Below, piece after piece: positions 40,892 to 52,504 of a stretch of 64,000 nucleotides of DNA. The first letter of the stretch is position 1. Every line of letters starts with the position of its first letter. Made by a program: the position numbers and the translations under genes. Below the pieces are notes generated by a model. The model did not search any database, was not told the origin of the DNA, and saw only the letters and a program-made list of their open reading frames with translations. This stretch comes from Palsa-504 sp963822765. Lineage in GTDB: Bacteria; Actinomycetota; Actinomycetes; Streptosporangiales; Streptosporangiaceae. Location: positions 124,001 to 188,000 of the forward strand of contig CAWGJL010000004.1 of assembly GCA_963822765.1 (NCBI GenBank), read 5' to 3'.

Positions 40892-41994
40892 CGGCCGTTC
40901 TGGCGCATCCAGCGGATCTCGGCGTCGATGAAGTCGTCGATCTCGCCGTCCAGGACGGCCACTGCGTTACCCGTCTCCATGCCGGTCCGCACGTCCTTGA
41001 CCGTCTGGTAGGGGTACAGGACGTAGTTGCGGATCTGGGTCCCCCACGCCCGGCCGCCGTCGCCGCGCAGCGCCTGCATCTGCTCGGCCTCCTCCTGCCG
41101 CCGCCGCTCGAGCAGCTTGGCCTGCAGGACGACCATGGCCGAGGCGCGGTTCTGGATCTGGCTGCGCTCGTTCTGGCAGGAGACCACGATCCCGGTGGGG
41201 ATGTGGGTGAGGCGGACCGCGGAGTCGGTGGTGTTGACCCCCTGGCCGCCCGGCCCGCTGGAGCGGAACACGTCGACCCTGATCTCGTCCTCGGGGATCT
41301 CGATGTGGTCGGTCTGCTCGACCACCGGGATCACGTCGACGCCCGCGAACGAGGTCTGCCTGCGGCCCTGGTTGTCGTACTTGGAGATGCGGACCATCCG
41401 GTGCGTGCCGTGCTCGCCGCGCAGGGTCCCGTACGCGTACGGCGCGTTCACCGCGAAGGTCGTGGACCTGATCCCGGCCTCCTCCGCGTAGGAGGTGTCG
41501 TAGACCTCGGTCGGGTACTTGTGCCGCTCGGCCCAGCGCAGGTACATGCGCAGCAGGTTCTCCGCGAAGTCGGCCGCGTCGGCGCCGCCGGCCTGGGCGT
41601 TGATCGAGATCAGCGCCTCCCGGGCGTCGTACTCGCCGTTCAGCAGGGTGCGCACCTCGAGCCCGTCGATCTCCTTGCGCAGGGCGGCCAGCTCGTGCGT
41701 CGCCTCGTCGCGGGTGGGCGCGTCGTCCTCGCTCTCGGCCAGCTCGAACAGCAGCTGGGTGTCGTCGAGCCGTCGGGCCAGGTCGGTCAGCCGGGTCAGC
41801 TCCGCCTCCAGGTAGGACAGCCGGCGGTGCACCTTCTGCCCCCGGGCCGGGTCCGCCCACAGCTCCGGATCGGCCGCCTGCTCGCGCAGGCTCTCCGCCT
41901 CGGTCCGCATGGCGGCAGGGTCGAGCACCGCCTCTATGCTGGCCAGCGTCGACCTCAGTGCCGCGATCTCCTCAGCGGGATCCAGACCTGCCAC
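40888..41994 (-). CDS. prfB: Peptide chain release factor 2 with a non-canonical anticodon tripeptide
   Basis: 368-residue RF2, terminating at UGA and UAA. The GGQ motif is normal (residues 249-251, SSGPGGQGVNTTDSAVR), as is the overall length. The stop-codon recognition tripeptide, SPF in typical RF2, reads S204-K205-Y206 (VRISKYDNQGRRQTS); the codons TCC AAG TAC at 41385-41377 are clear. The window uses many TGA stops, so the factor must still read UGA. No in-frame stop or frameshift site near the N-terminus, unlike the autoregulated E. coli gene. Start ATG 41994. Confidence 0.95.
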   Translation of the reverse strand: MAGLDPAEEIAALRSTLASIEAVLDPAAMRTEAESLREQAADPELWADPARGQKVHRRLSYLEAELTRLTDLARRLDDTQLLFELAESEDDAPTRDEATHELAALRKEIDGLEVRTLLNGEYDAREALISINAQAGGADAADFAENLLRMYLRWAERHKYPTEVYDTSYAEEAGIRSTTFAVNAPYAYGTLRGEHGTHRMVRISKYDNQGRRQTSFAGVDVIPVVEQTDHIEIPEDEIRVDVFRSSGPGGQGVNTTDSAVRLTHIPTGIVVSCQNERSQIQNRASAMVVLQAKLLERRRQEEAEQMQALRGDGGRAWGTQIRNYVLYPYQTVKDVRTGMETGNAVAVLDGEIDDFIDAEIRWMRQNGR

Positions 41995-42095
41995 GCCGAA
42001 AGTTTACGCGAGCCGCACCTGCAGATCAGTCAGGGGCAAGACAGCGCCGTCAAGCCGGGCGGAGGCGAGCGGGAGATACAGTATTCTGCCTTAGC

Positions 42096-43121
42096 GTGGC
42101 ATTCGGAAGGGGCAGGACCAGGCTTGCGTGCCTGGGGGTTCTGGGGTCCGCGGCGCTGGCCGTCGCGCTCGGGGGGTGTTCGTCGGCGGCGGCCCCGGCC
42201 AAGGCGGTCACCAGCGCCGAGCACAGCCTGACCATCGCGCAGGCGCAGGCCGCCTACCGGTACTACGTCACGACCAGCACCATGGCCGCCAAGCAGGGCG
42301 ACGCGACCCGCGGCCTCGCCCTCGTCGCCGACGGGCAGTGGTCCATCGCGCACGCCCAGTACGGGGCCCTGGCCAGCTCCGGGACGCCGGTGCCGCAGTA
42401 CGGCTACGGCACGCCGGTGTTCTACGTGCCGGCCCTGTCCAGCTCCCCGCAGTGGTTCGTGGTGGCGGTCCCGGTCACCACGGCCGCCGGCACGCCGGCG
42501 GTCAACACGGTCATGGCCTTCGACCGGCCCGACCCGGACGCGCCGTGGACCCTGAACGGGTCCGCGGTGCTCGATCAGCCGCTCCCGGCCATCGCCCGCG
42601 ACAGCGACGGCTACGCCACCAACGTCAGCACCAAGGACACGAGCCTGCTGCTGCCGCCGGACCTGGTGGGCGCGACCCAGGCGGCCGTGGTCGACGAGGG
42701 ACCCGCCGCGCCGGCCACCGCGGCGATCGCCAGCGGACCGCAGACCACCGGCATGTACAGCACGCAGTCCGCGCTAAACAGCTCCTACAACGCGCAGGGC
42801 CTGTCCTACCTGTGGCTGCTCGAGGGGGCCGCGGTGCCGCAGTTCGACCTGCGCACCGCCGACGGCGGGGCCCTGGTCATCTACACCATGTACCTGAACA
42901 CCACCATCGAGCACCCGGGCAACGTGTTCGGCGCCCCGATCGCGGTACCGGCCGGCTTCGCCCCGATCGTCAGCTCGGCCGCGGGCACCAAGGGCAACCA
43001 CGGGGTGGCCGCGAACTGGACCTACGAGTTCGCCACGGTGGACCCGCCCGCGACCGCCCACGGGGCCAAGGCCGAGGTCATCGGGGCCAGCGGCGCCCCG
43101 ACCTACGGGCACGGGTACTGA
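42096..43121 (+). CDS. Exported lipoprotein of unknown function
   Basis: 341-residue secreted lipoprotein: GTG start, hydrophobic stretch and lipobox ALGGC with Cys28. The mature part is Ala/Thr/Ser-rich, with tidy beta-type segments such as QWFVVAVPVTT and ALVIYTMYLNTTIEHPG. It resembles actinobacterial DUF8094-like secreted lipoproteins, but I am not certain. The ribosome site is poor and -10-like TACAGT lies 20 bp upstream, so the transcript may be nearly leaderless. It converges with gdh, six bases between stops. Confidence 0.75.
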   Translation: MAFGRGRTRLACLGVLGSAALAVALGGCSSAAAPAKAVTSAEHSLTIAQAQAAYRYYVTTSTMAAKQGDATRGLALVADGQWSIAHAQYGALASSGTPVPQYGYGTPVFYVPALSSSPQWFVVAVPVTTAAGTPAVNTVMAFDRPDPDAPWTLNGSAVLDQPLPAIARDSDGYATNVSTKDTSLLLPPDLVGATQAAVVDEGPAAPATAAIASGPQTTGMYSTQSALNSSYNAQGLSYLWLLEGAAVPQFDLRTADGGALVIYTMYLNTTIEHPGNVFGAPIAVPAGFAPIVSSAAGTKGNHGVAANWTYEFATVDPPATAHGAKAEVIGASGAPTYGHGY

Positions 43122-43127
43122 CCGGAC

Positions 43128-46100
43128 CTACGGGCACAGGTACTGACCGGCGCGGGCTAAGTCCTGCGGTAGCGAGCTCGACGCGACCAGGGTCCGGATG
43201 GCGCGCAGGGCCACCGACAAGGTGGTGAACGTGAAGCGCTCGCTCTCCCAGATCTCACCGAGCATCTGGGTCGCCATCGCGACCGCCGCCTCGTTGCCCG
43301 ACGCCCAGGCCACGAGGCGCTCCTCCGGCGTCCGCGGGACCGGCGACCCGCTGACCCCGAGCACGTCCTGGGTCAGCGAGGCGTGCGCGGCGTACAGGTC
43401 GTCGCGCAGGGCCGCGCGGGCCATGGTCGACCAGCGGTCCTCGCGGGGCAGCGCGGTGATCCGGTCCCGCAGCCGGGTGATCTGCAGCCGGTCGGCGAGG
43501 TCGAAGTAGACGTCGGCGGTCTCCTCGACGGCCCGGCCGGTCAGCGCGGCGGCCTGCACGATATCGAAGGCGGAGTAGGTCGGCACCATGGCCGCGACCC
43601 GTTCGGCCAGGTCCAGGGGTACGCCCAGGGCCAGGTAGGAGTCCCGGCGCTCCTCGAACCCGGCCAGGTCCCGGCCGGTGAGCAGCTTGGGCAGGCCGGC
43701 CCGCACGGTCCGCACCCCGTCGCCGAAGAAGGTCACGGTGGCCGAGATGTCGAACGGCGGGCGCCGGTTGTGCAGCAGCCACCGGACGGCGCGCTCGGTG
43801 AGCTTGCGCCCCTCGAGCAGCAAGGTGATCTGGGCGGCCAGGCTGACCTGCCCCTCGAGCGCCTCGACCTGGCGCCAGAAGGCCGGCATGTCGAACACGT
43901 CCCTGGCCACCAGCCAGGCCCGGGTCAAGTTGGGCACCGAGGCGCCGGTCTCCTCGATCAGCCGGAACAAGAACGTGATGCCCGACGTGTCGGCCATCTC
44001 GTTGACCACCGAGGTGGTGATGATCTCCCGGCGCAGCGGATGTGACTCCATCTGGTCCGCGAACTGAGCCCGCAGCGGGGCCGGGAAGTACGCGTCAAGC
44101 ACCCCGCGCAGGTACGGGTCATCGGGCACGTCGGACGCGAGCACCTCGTCGTCGGCCGAGATCTTGGTGTGCGCGAGCAGCAGGGCGAACTCCGGCGTGG
44201 TCAGGCCGCCGCCGGCCGACCGGCGCTCGGCGATCTCCCGGTCGGTCGGCAGCACGTCCTGCTCCGGGTCGAGCCGCTTGTCCCGGACCAGCTTGCGCAG
44301 ATACCGGGCGTGCACGTGCAGCAGGGAAGGAGCCTGGGCCCGGGACGCGGCCAGGGCCATGTTCTGCCCGTAGTTGTGCCGCAAGACGAGCGCGGCGACC
44401 TCGTCGGTCATGCCCTCAAGCAGCTGGTGCCGGGCGGAAGCCGGGATGACCCCGGCCCGGATCGCGTTGGCGAGCAGGATCTTGATGTTGACCTCGTGGT
44501 CGGAGGTGTCGACCCCGGCCGAGTTGTCGATGAAGTCGGTGTTCACCAGGCCGCCGCCGAGCGAGTACTCGATCCGGGCGGCCTGGGTCAGGCCGAGGTT
44601 GCCGCCCTCGCCGATGACCCGGGTGCGCAGCCGGGGCGCGTCGATCCGGACCGCGTCGTTGGACCGGTCCCCGGCGTCGGCGTGCGACTCGTTGCTGGCC
44701 TTCACGTAGGTGCCGATCCCGCCGTTCCACAGCAGGTCGACGGGGGCGGCCAGGATGGCGGAGATCAGCTCGTCCGGCGGCAGCGCGTTCACCCCGGCGT
44801 CCAGGCCGAGGACCGCGCGAGCCTGCGGCGAGACCGGCACCGACTTCACGCTGCGCGGCCAGACCCCGCCGCCGGGCGAGATCAGGGCCGCGTCGTAGTC
44901 GGCCCACGAGGACCGGGGCAGCTCGAACATCCGCTGCCGTTCGGCGAAGCTGGCCGCCGGATCGGGGTCGGGATCGATGAACAGGTGCCGGTGGTCGAAC
45001 GCGGCGACCAGCTTGATGTGCTCCGATAGCAGCACGCCGTTGCCGAACACGTCGCCGGACATGTCGCCGATGCCGGTCATGGTGAAGTCGTCGGTGTCGG
45101 GGTTCATGCCGAGCGCCGCGAAGTGGACCTTGACCGACTCCCAGGCGCCGCGCGCGGTGATGCCCATCTTCTTGTGGTCATAGCCCTCAGAACCGCCGGA
45201 GGCGAACGCGTCACCCAGCCAGAAGCCGTACCGGGCCGCGACCTCGTTGGCCGTGTCGGAGAAGGTCGCGGTGCCCTTATCCGCCGCCACCACCAGGTAC
45301 GGGTCGTCGCCGTCGCGCCGGACCACGTCCGGCGGCGGCACCACCTGGTCGGCCTCGATGTTGTCGGTCACGTCCAGCATGGCCGCGATGAACGTCTTGT
45401 AGCAGGCCAGGACCTCGGCCTGGTAGGCCTCGCGGTCGGACGGATCGGGCAGCCGCTTGCACACGAAGCCGCCCTTGGCCCCGGACGGGACGATGACCGC
45501 GTTCTTCACCTCCTGCGCCTTGACCAGCCCCAGGACCTCGGTGCGGAAGTCCTCCTGCCGGTCCGACCAGCGCAGCCCGCCGCGCGCCACCCGGCCGAAC
45601 CGCAGGTGCACCGCCTCCAGCCGGGGCGAGAAGACGTAGATCTCGAACTTCGGCCGCGGCTGGGTGATCCCCGGGATGGTGCCGGGGTCGAGCTTGAGCA
45701 CCAGCGGGCGCGGCCCCTGGGTACCGCCCGGGCTCTGCGTCCGGTAGTAGTTGGTGCGCAGCGTCGCGTCGATCAGGGCCAGGTACGAGCGCAGGATCCG
45801 GTCGTGATCCAGGCTCACCACCTCGTCGAGCTGGCCGCGGATCTCCTCGGTGATGGCCTCGCAGCGCTCGGCCGCGCCGTCCTGCTTGGCCGGGTCGAAC
45901 CGCGACTCGAACAGCCGGACCAGGAGCCTGGTGATGGCCGGGTTGGACCGCAGCACCCGCTGCACGTAGTCCTCGCTGAACCGCACGCCACCCTGGCGCA
46001 GGTACTTCGCGGTCGCGCGCAGCAGCGTCACCTCGCGCCAGGTCAGCCCGGCGGTCAGCACCAGCGCGTTGAACCCGTCGTCTTCGGTCTCGCCGTGCCA

Positions 46101-48071
46101 CAGCGCGGTCAGGGCCTCCTCGAAGACCAGGCGCACGCTGCCGGCCGCGGCGGCCGGCGGCCGGAGACCAAATTCATATATCCAGAACGAAGCGGCGTTC
46201 GAGCTCCCGGCGAACGTGTACGGGTGCTCGTCGACGACCTCGAGCCCCATGTGCTGCAGCTGCGGCAGCACGTCGGACAGCGTGATCGGCGAGCCCGACC
46301 GGTAGACCACCAGCGTCCACCGCTCCGGGTGCTCGACCAGCCGGACCGCGAACATCAGACCCGCCTCGCGCAGCCCGGCCATGGTGGTCAGGTCGTCGAC
46401 CGCGTCCGGCGCGGAGACGTCCGCCTTGTACGTCTCGGGGATGGAAGTGCCGAACCGGTCGAGCAGGACCCGGGCCCGCTCCTCACCCAGGACCCGGATC
46501 GCCTCGGCGGACAGGTCCTCGTCCCAGGACCGGACCGCGGCGGACAGCTTGCGCTCCAGCGCGGCCGCGTCCACCTGCGGCACCACCTGGCCGCGCTGGG
46601 CCCTGACCACCACGTGCAGGCGGGCCAGGGCCGAGTCGCCGATGGTCGCGCTGTAGTCCACCGACGCCCCGTTCAGGGCCTCGCGCAAGATCTCCTGCGC
46701 ACGCAGCCTGACCTTGGTGGTGTACCGGTCCCTGGGCAGGTACACCAGGCAGGACATGTACCGGCCGAAGCGGTCCCGGCGCAGGAACAGCCTGGTCTGC
46801 TTGCGCTCGCTCAGCCGCACCACGCCCAGCGCGATCGGGGTGAGCTCGGTGGCGGAGATCTCGAAGAGTTCCTCGCGCGGATAGTCCTCCAGGATCTCGA
46901 CCAGGTCCTTGCCGTCGTGGCTGTCGGCGGACAGCCCGGCTTCGGCCAGGACGTGGACCACCTTGCGCCGGATCACCGGCACGCTGGCGATGGGCGCGGT
47001 GTGCGCCGCGTGCGAGTACAGGCCGAGGAAGCGGTACTCGCCGGTGACCGTGCTGCGTTCATCTCCGGCCGCGCCGAGCTTCTTGACCGAGACGTAGTCC
47101 AGGTAGTTGGCCCGGTAGACGGTGGACCGGGAGTTGGCCTTGGCCAGCACCATCCGCTCGCCCGGGTCCTGGGCCCGCCGCGCGACCTGGGTGGACAGCT
47201 TGCGCAGCGCGTGCCCGTCCCGCCGGTCGTGCCGCAAGATGCCGAGCCCGGTGCCGGGTACCGGGCTCAGCCCGACGCCGTCATGGGCCCGGACCAGGTC
47301 GTACTCGCGGTAGCCGAGGAAGGTGAAGTTGCCGGCCGCCAGCCAGCGCAGCAGGTCGCCGAACTCGGCCACGTCGCTGCCGGGCGCCCCGCCCAGGTCG
47401 TCGGCCAGCCCGCGGGCGGCGGCCGCCATCCGCTGGGCGTCCTCGACGGCCACCCGGACGTCCTCGAGCACGTGCCGCAGGTCCGACTCCAGCCCCTCGG
47501 CGGTGACCCCGTCCCCGGGCGGCTCGAGCTCCACGTGGATCCACGATTCGATCAGCTCGTCGGTGGCGGCGGCGCCGTCGCCCGCCTTGTCCTGGGCCGC
47601 GGCCTCGCTGCACACCCCGACGATTTCGCGCAGCGCGCCGGTGACGTCCCGGCGCACCCGCAGCAGCGGGTGCACGAGCAGCGAGATCTCGGCCTTGTGC
47701 CGGTTCAGCCGGGTGGTGACCGAGTCGACCAGGTAAGGCATGTCATCGGTGACGATGTCCACGATCAGGCTGGCCGGGGTGACCGGGTCCAGGTGCGCCT
47801 GCCCGGGCTCCCGGACCTTGATCAGCGCCCGGCCCTGCGGCCGGAGCAGGGCGAGCTCGGCGTGGGCCTGCGCCACGGCCGCCAGCCGGGAGGGCGAGGG
47901 CAGGTCCTCGGTGGCCACCCGGTGGTAGTAGGCGCGCAGGTAACACAGGACGCTGTCGCCGCCGCCCAGCCGGCCCGGGTCCAGCCCGGGATCGTCCATC
48001 CAGGCCTGCGCCGCCTTGCCCAGCAGGGCTTCCCGGCTCTGGAGATCGTCGCTGTCCGGCATCGCGTCCAC
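43128..48071 (-). CDS. gdh: NAD-specific glutamate dehydrogenase, large (180 kDa) type
   Basis: 1647 residues, the full length of the L-180 class. Oxidises glutamate to 2-oxoglutarate and ammonia with NAD. The catalytic block RGGLRWSDRQEDFRTEVLGLVKAQEVKNAVIVPSGAKGGFV is present, as are SGGSEGYDHKKMGITARGAWESVK and RTRVIGEGGNLGLTQAARIEY; the long N-terminal part is the regulatory region with ACT-like modules. The GTG at 48071 shares its G with the TAG of the upstream aacS gene and follows AAGGAG. Together with pruA it completes proline-to-2-oxoglutarate catabolism. No frameshift in nearly 5 kb. Confidence 0.97.
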   Translation of the reverse strand: MDAMPDSDDLQSREALLGKAAQAWMDDPGLDPGRLGGGDSVLCYLRAYYHRVATEDLPSPSRLAAVAQAHAELALLRPQGRALIKVREPGQAHLDPVTPASLIVDIVTDDMPYLVDSVTTRLNRHKAEISLLVHPLLRVRRDVTGALREIVGVCSEAAAQDKAGDGAAATDELIESWIHVELEPPGDGVTAEGLESDLRHVLEDVRVAVEDAQRMAAAARGLADDLGGAPGSDVAEFGDLLRWLAAGNFTFLGYREYDLVRAHDGVGLSPVPGTGLGILRHDRRDGHALRKLSTQVARRAQDPGERMVLAKANSRSTVYRANYLDYVSVKKLGAAGDERSTVTGEYRFLGLYSHAAHTAPIASVPVIRRKVVHVLAEAGLSADSHDGKDLVEILEDYPREELFEISATELTPIALGVVRLSERKQTRLFLRRDRFGRYMSCLVYLPRDRYTTKVRLRAQEILREALNGASVDYSATIGDSALARLHVVVRAQRGQVVPQVDAAALERKLSAAVRSWDEDLSAEAIRVLGEERARVLLDRFGTSIPETYKADVSAPDAVDDLTTMAGLREAGLMFAVRLVEHPERWTLVVYRSGSPITLSDVLPQLQHMGLEVVDEHPYTFAGSSNAASFWIYEFGLRPPAAAAGSVRLVFEEALTALWHGETEDDGFNALVLTAGLTWREVTLLRATAKYLRQGGVRFSEDYVQRVLRSNPAITRLLVRLFESRFDPAKQDGAAERCEAITEEIRGQLDEVVSLDHDRILRSYLALIDATLRTNYYRTQSPGGTQGPRPLVLKLDPGTIPGITQPRPKFEIYVFSPRLEAVHLRFGRVARGGLRWSDRQEDFRTEVLGLVKAQEVKNAVIVPSGAKGGFVCKRLPDPSDREAYQAEVLACYKTFIAAMLDVTDNIEADQVVPPPDVVRRDGDDPYLVVAADKGTATFSDTANEVAARYGFWLGDAFASGGSEGYDHKKMGITARGAWESVKVHFAALGMNPDTDDFTMTGIGDMSGDVFGNGVLLSEHIKLVAAFDHRHLFIDPDPDPAASFAERQRMFELPRSSWADYDAALISPGGGVWPRSVKSVPVSPQARAVLGLDAGVNALPPDELISAILAAPVDLLWNGGIGTYVKASNESHADAGDRSNDAVRIDAPRLRTRVIGEGGNLGLTQAARIEYSLGGGLVNTDFIDNSAGVDTSDHEVNIKILLANAIRAGVIPASARHQLLEGMTDEVAALVLRHNYGQNMALAASRAQAPSLLHVHARYLRKLVRDKRLDPEQDVLPTDREIAERRSAGGGLTTPEFALLLAHTKISADDEVLASDVPDDPYLRGVLDAYFPAPLRAQFADQMESHPLRREIITTSVVNEMADTSGITFLFRLIEETGASVPNLTRAWLVARDVFDMPAFWRQVEALEGQVSLAAQITLLLEGRKLTERAVRWLLHNRRPPFDISATVTFFGDGVRTVRAGLPKLLTGRDLAGFEERRDSYLALGVPLDLAERVAAMVPTYSAFDIVQAAALTGRAVEETADVYFDLADRLQITRLRDRITALPREDRWSTMARAALRDDLYAAHASLTQDVLGVSGSPVPRTPEERLVAWASGNEAAVAMATQMLGEIWESERFTFTTLSVALRAIRTLVASSSLPQDLARAGQYLCP

Positions 48072-50062
48072 TATCCACTCCTTTGTGGGTTCGTGCGGAA
48101 GTAGCCAAGGACTTCGGGGTTGGCCAGGGCGTTCTGGTCGACGGCGCGCTCGGGGTCGGTGCCGAGCAGGATCTTACGCACTGGCACTTCCAGCTTCTTC
48201 CCGGACAGCGTCCGAGGGATGCCCGGCACCTGGTGGATCTCGTCGGGCACGTGCCGGGGCGAGAGCTGGGCCCGGAGCGCGGAGCGAAGCCGGGCGGCCA
48301 GGTCGTCGTTGAGCTCGCCGCCCGCCGCGGGTACCACGTACAAGATCAGCCGTCCCTCGGCGCCGAGCCGGCCGGTGTCCACCACCAGGCTGTCGGCGAC
48401 CTCGGCGAAGCCCTCGACCACCCGGTAGAACTCGCTGGTGCCCATCCGGACCCCGCCGCGGTTGAGGGTGGCGTCGGACCGGCCGTAGATGACGCAGCCG
48501 CCGTCGGGCAGCATCTCGATCCAGTCGCCGTGCCGCCAGACGCCGGGGTAGACGTCGAAGTAGCTTTCCCGGTACCGGGCGCGGTCCGGATCGTTCCAGA
48601 AGCCGACCGGCATGGACGGCATCGGCTGGGTGATGACCAGCTCGCCGACCTGGCCGGTGACCGGATGGCCGTCGTCGTCGTAGGCCTCCACCTCCGCGCC
48701 CAGGCAGCGGCCGGAGATGATGCCGGCCCGGACCGGGAGCAGCGGGCACGGCCCGACGAACCCGGTGCACAGGTCGGTGCCGCCGGAGAAGGAGCCAAGC
48801 AGCAGGTCCTTGGACACCCGGTCGTAGACCCAGCCGAACGCCTCGGGCGGCAACGGCGACCCGGTCGAGCCGATGGCCCGCAACGCGGACAGGTCGGTCT
48901 CGTCCCCCGGCCGCAGCCCGGCCTTCATGCACGCCACCAGGTACGGCGCACCGACCCCCAGGTAGGTGACGCCGTGCTCGGCGGCCAGCCGCCACAGCCG
49001 GTCGGTGGCCGGGTAGGTGGCGCTGCCGTCGTACAGCACGATGGTCAGGCCGGCCAGCAGGCCGCCGGCCAGGTAGTTCCACATCATCCAGCCGGTCGTG
49101 GTGTACCAGGTGAAGACGTCGCCGGGCCGCAGGTCCTGGTGGAAGGCGAGCGCCTTGAGGTGCTCGAGCACGATCCCGCCGTGGCCGTGCATGATCGGCT
49201 TGGGCAGGCCCGTGGTGCCCGAGGAGTAGACCACCCAGAGGGGGTGGTCGAACGGCACCTCGTCGAATTCGGGCTCGCGCTCCTGGTAACCCCCGGTGCC
49301 AAGAACCTCCCACGCAGTCGCACCCGACCGAGAATGCGCCTGGCCGATCAGGTCCACCATGACCACCGCGGACAGGCCGGGCAGCGCCCTGGCCACCTCG
49401 TCCACCATGACGGCACGGGAATACTCCTTGCCGCCGTACACATAGCCGTCACAGGCGATGAGCACCTTCGGCTCGATCTGCGCGAACCGGTCGATCACGC
49501 TGCGGGCGCCGAAATCGGGCGAGCACGACGACCAGATCGCGCCCAGGCTGGCCGTGGCGAGCAGGCCGATGATGGCCTCGGGCACGTTCGGCAGCAGCGC
49601 CGCCACACGGTCGCCCCGACCGACGCCCTCGGCTCGCAGGCCCCTGGCGACCCGCGCCACCTCGGAGGCGAGTTCGGAGTAGCTGAGGCTGCCACCCTTG
49701 GTTCGTTCGGAAGAAAAAATTATCGCCGTACGGTCGGGATCGGTCCACGCGGTCCTCAGCGCGTTACGGGCGTAGTTCAAAGTGGACCCCGTGAACCACT
49801 GGACGTCGGGCATGACCTCGCCGGTCAGCACCGGCCCCGGGCCGCGGTGGCCGAGCACCTCGAAGTAGTCCCAGATCGCCGCCCAGAACGACCCGGGCTC
49901 GGTGACCGACCACCGCCACAGCTCGTCGTAGCTGGTGAGATCGGGGCCGGAGCCGGCCAGCCAGCGCATGAACCGGGTGATCCGGGCGTCGTGGACCGTC
50001 CGCTGGTCCGGCTCCCAGAGCACCGCGCCGTAACCGCGGCTGGTCAGGTCGGAAGTGTCCAT
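48071..50062 (-). CDS. aacS: Acetoacetate-CoA ligase
   Basis: Adenylate-forming ligase (about 663 residues from ATG 50062) that makes acetoacetyl-CoA from acetoacetate, ATP and CoA. Typical features: SFWAAIWDYFEV N-terminus, YSSGTTGLPKPIMHGHGG P-loop, FTWYTTTGWMMWNYL, GSFSGGTDLCTGF, YGRSDATLNRGGVRMG and the catalytic lysine in TLSGKKLEVPVRK. GTGAGG just before the ATG is the ribosome site; an upstream in-frame Met is not conserved. One-base overlap with gdh suggests translational coupling. Confidence 0.93.
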   Translation of the reverse strand: MDTSDLTSRGYGAVLWEPDQRTVHDARITRFMRWLAGSGPDLTSYDELWRWSVTEPGSFWAAIWDYFEVLGHRGPGPVLTGEVMPDVQWFTGSTLNYARNALRTAWTDPDRTAIIFSSERTKGGSLSYSELASEVARVARGLRAEGVGRGDRVAALLPNVPEAIIGLLATASLGAIWSSCSPDFGARSVIDRFAQIEPKVLIACDGYVYGGKEYSRAVMVDEVARALPGLSAVVMVDLIGQAHSRSGATAWEVLGTGGYQEREPEFDEVPFDHPLWVVYSSGTTGLPKPIMHGHGGIVLEHLKALAFHQDLRPGDVFTWYTTTGWMMWNYLAGGLLAGLTIVLYDGSATYPATDRLWRLAAEHGVTYLGVGAPYLVACMKAGLRPGDETDLSALRAIGSTGSPLPPEAFGWVYDRVSKDLLLGSFSGGTDLCTGFVGPCPLLPVRAGIISGRCLGAEVEAYDDDGHPVTGQVGELVITQPMPSMPVGFWNDPDRARYRESYFDVYPGVWRHGDWIEMLPDGGCVIYGRSDATLNRGGVRMGTSEFYRVVEGFAEVADSLVVDTGRLGAEGRLILYVVPAAGGELNDDLAARLRSALRAQLSPRHVPDEIHQVPGIPRTLSGKKLEVPVRKILLGTDPERAVDQNALANPEVLGYFRTNPQRSG

Positions 50063-50104
50063 CCTCACAGCATCGTGCCATCCTGGCGCGCCTGGCAACG
50101 CCCG

Positions 50105-50841
50105 TCAGGGCTCTGGGGTTCCGGTGAGCCGGGTGATAATGCTCACTAGCGCCGCGGTGTCGGCCAGGTCCGGCAGCACCGCGTCGGCGCCCGCCTCGCG
50201 CAGTTCGGCCGCGCTGGCCCGGCCGCTGGCCACCGCCAGCGACCTGGCCCCGCCGACCCGCGCCGCGTCCACGTCCCGGGGCGAGTCCGCGACGTACACC
50301 GCGGCGTCCTCGCCGAACGTGACGCCGTGCTTGTCCCCCGCGCGCTGGCGGGCCACCCGGAGCAGGGTGCCCTTGGGATAGGCCTCCGAGCCGTAGCCGC
50401 CGATGTCGAAGTCGACGAAGCCGTCCAGGCCGAACGCCCTCAGCTTGAGCATCGCGGTCGGCCTGCTGTTGCCGGTCAGCACGGTCTGCACGGTGCCGTC
50501 GAGCTTGGCCACCGCGGCCAGCGCGTCGGTCGCGCCGGGCAGCAGCTGACCCTGGCTGGTCAGTTCGTCGTGCCGGGCGGCGAGGGCGGTGGCGAGTTCG
50601 GCGCTGAACGGCTCGAGCATGTGCTCGGCCTCGCCGCCCGCGCGCATGTCCACGCCGTTCAGCGCGAGCGCGTCGAAGAAGATCTCCGACTCCGACCGGC
50701 CCGCGGTCTGCGGCAGCTGGACCAGCGGGCGGCCCGCGATGGCCGCGAACGCCTCGGCGTAGGTCGCCCTGCTCACCCGGGCCACATCGACCAGGGTCAG
50801 GTCGATGTTCCACAGAACCAGGCGGTGAATGGCGTCCTCCC

Positions 50842-50845
<4 letters not shown>
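50105..50845 (-). CDS. HAD-superfamily protein with Asn in place of the nucleophile Asp
   Basis: About 246 residues, phosphoglycolate-phosphatase-like. Motif II (TVLTGNSR), the motif III lysine (YPKGTLLR) and motif IV (YVADSPRDVDAA) are present, but motif I reads WNIDLTLVD instead of W-D-x-D-x-T: the nucleophilic aspartate is asparagine (AAC). It may be inactive or have another role. Start choice: TTG at 50845 overlaps the pruA stop as TTGA; an ATT at 50830 sits at ideal distance from GAGGGAGGAC and matches homologue N-termini (xHRLVLW). Downstream of pruA and coupled to it. Confidence 0.8.
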
Positions 50846-52473
<1,628 letters not shown>

Positions 52474-52504
52474 GCTCCTTATCGTATTTGTCGTCTTGCT
52501 TGAC

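Noticed and set aside
41900..41994. Programmed +1 frameshift in prfB
   Set aside because: The reading frame is continuous from ATG 41994 with no in-frame TGA or slippery CTT-TGA near codon 25.
45123..48104. Long open frame (993 codons) on the plus strand
   Set aside because: It is the antisense shadow of gdh; such frames are expected opposite GC-rich genes, and no motifs are present.
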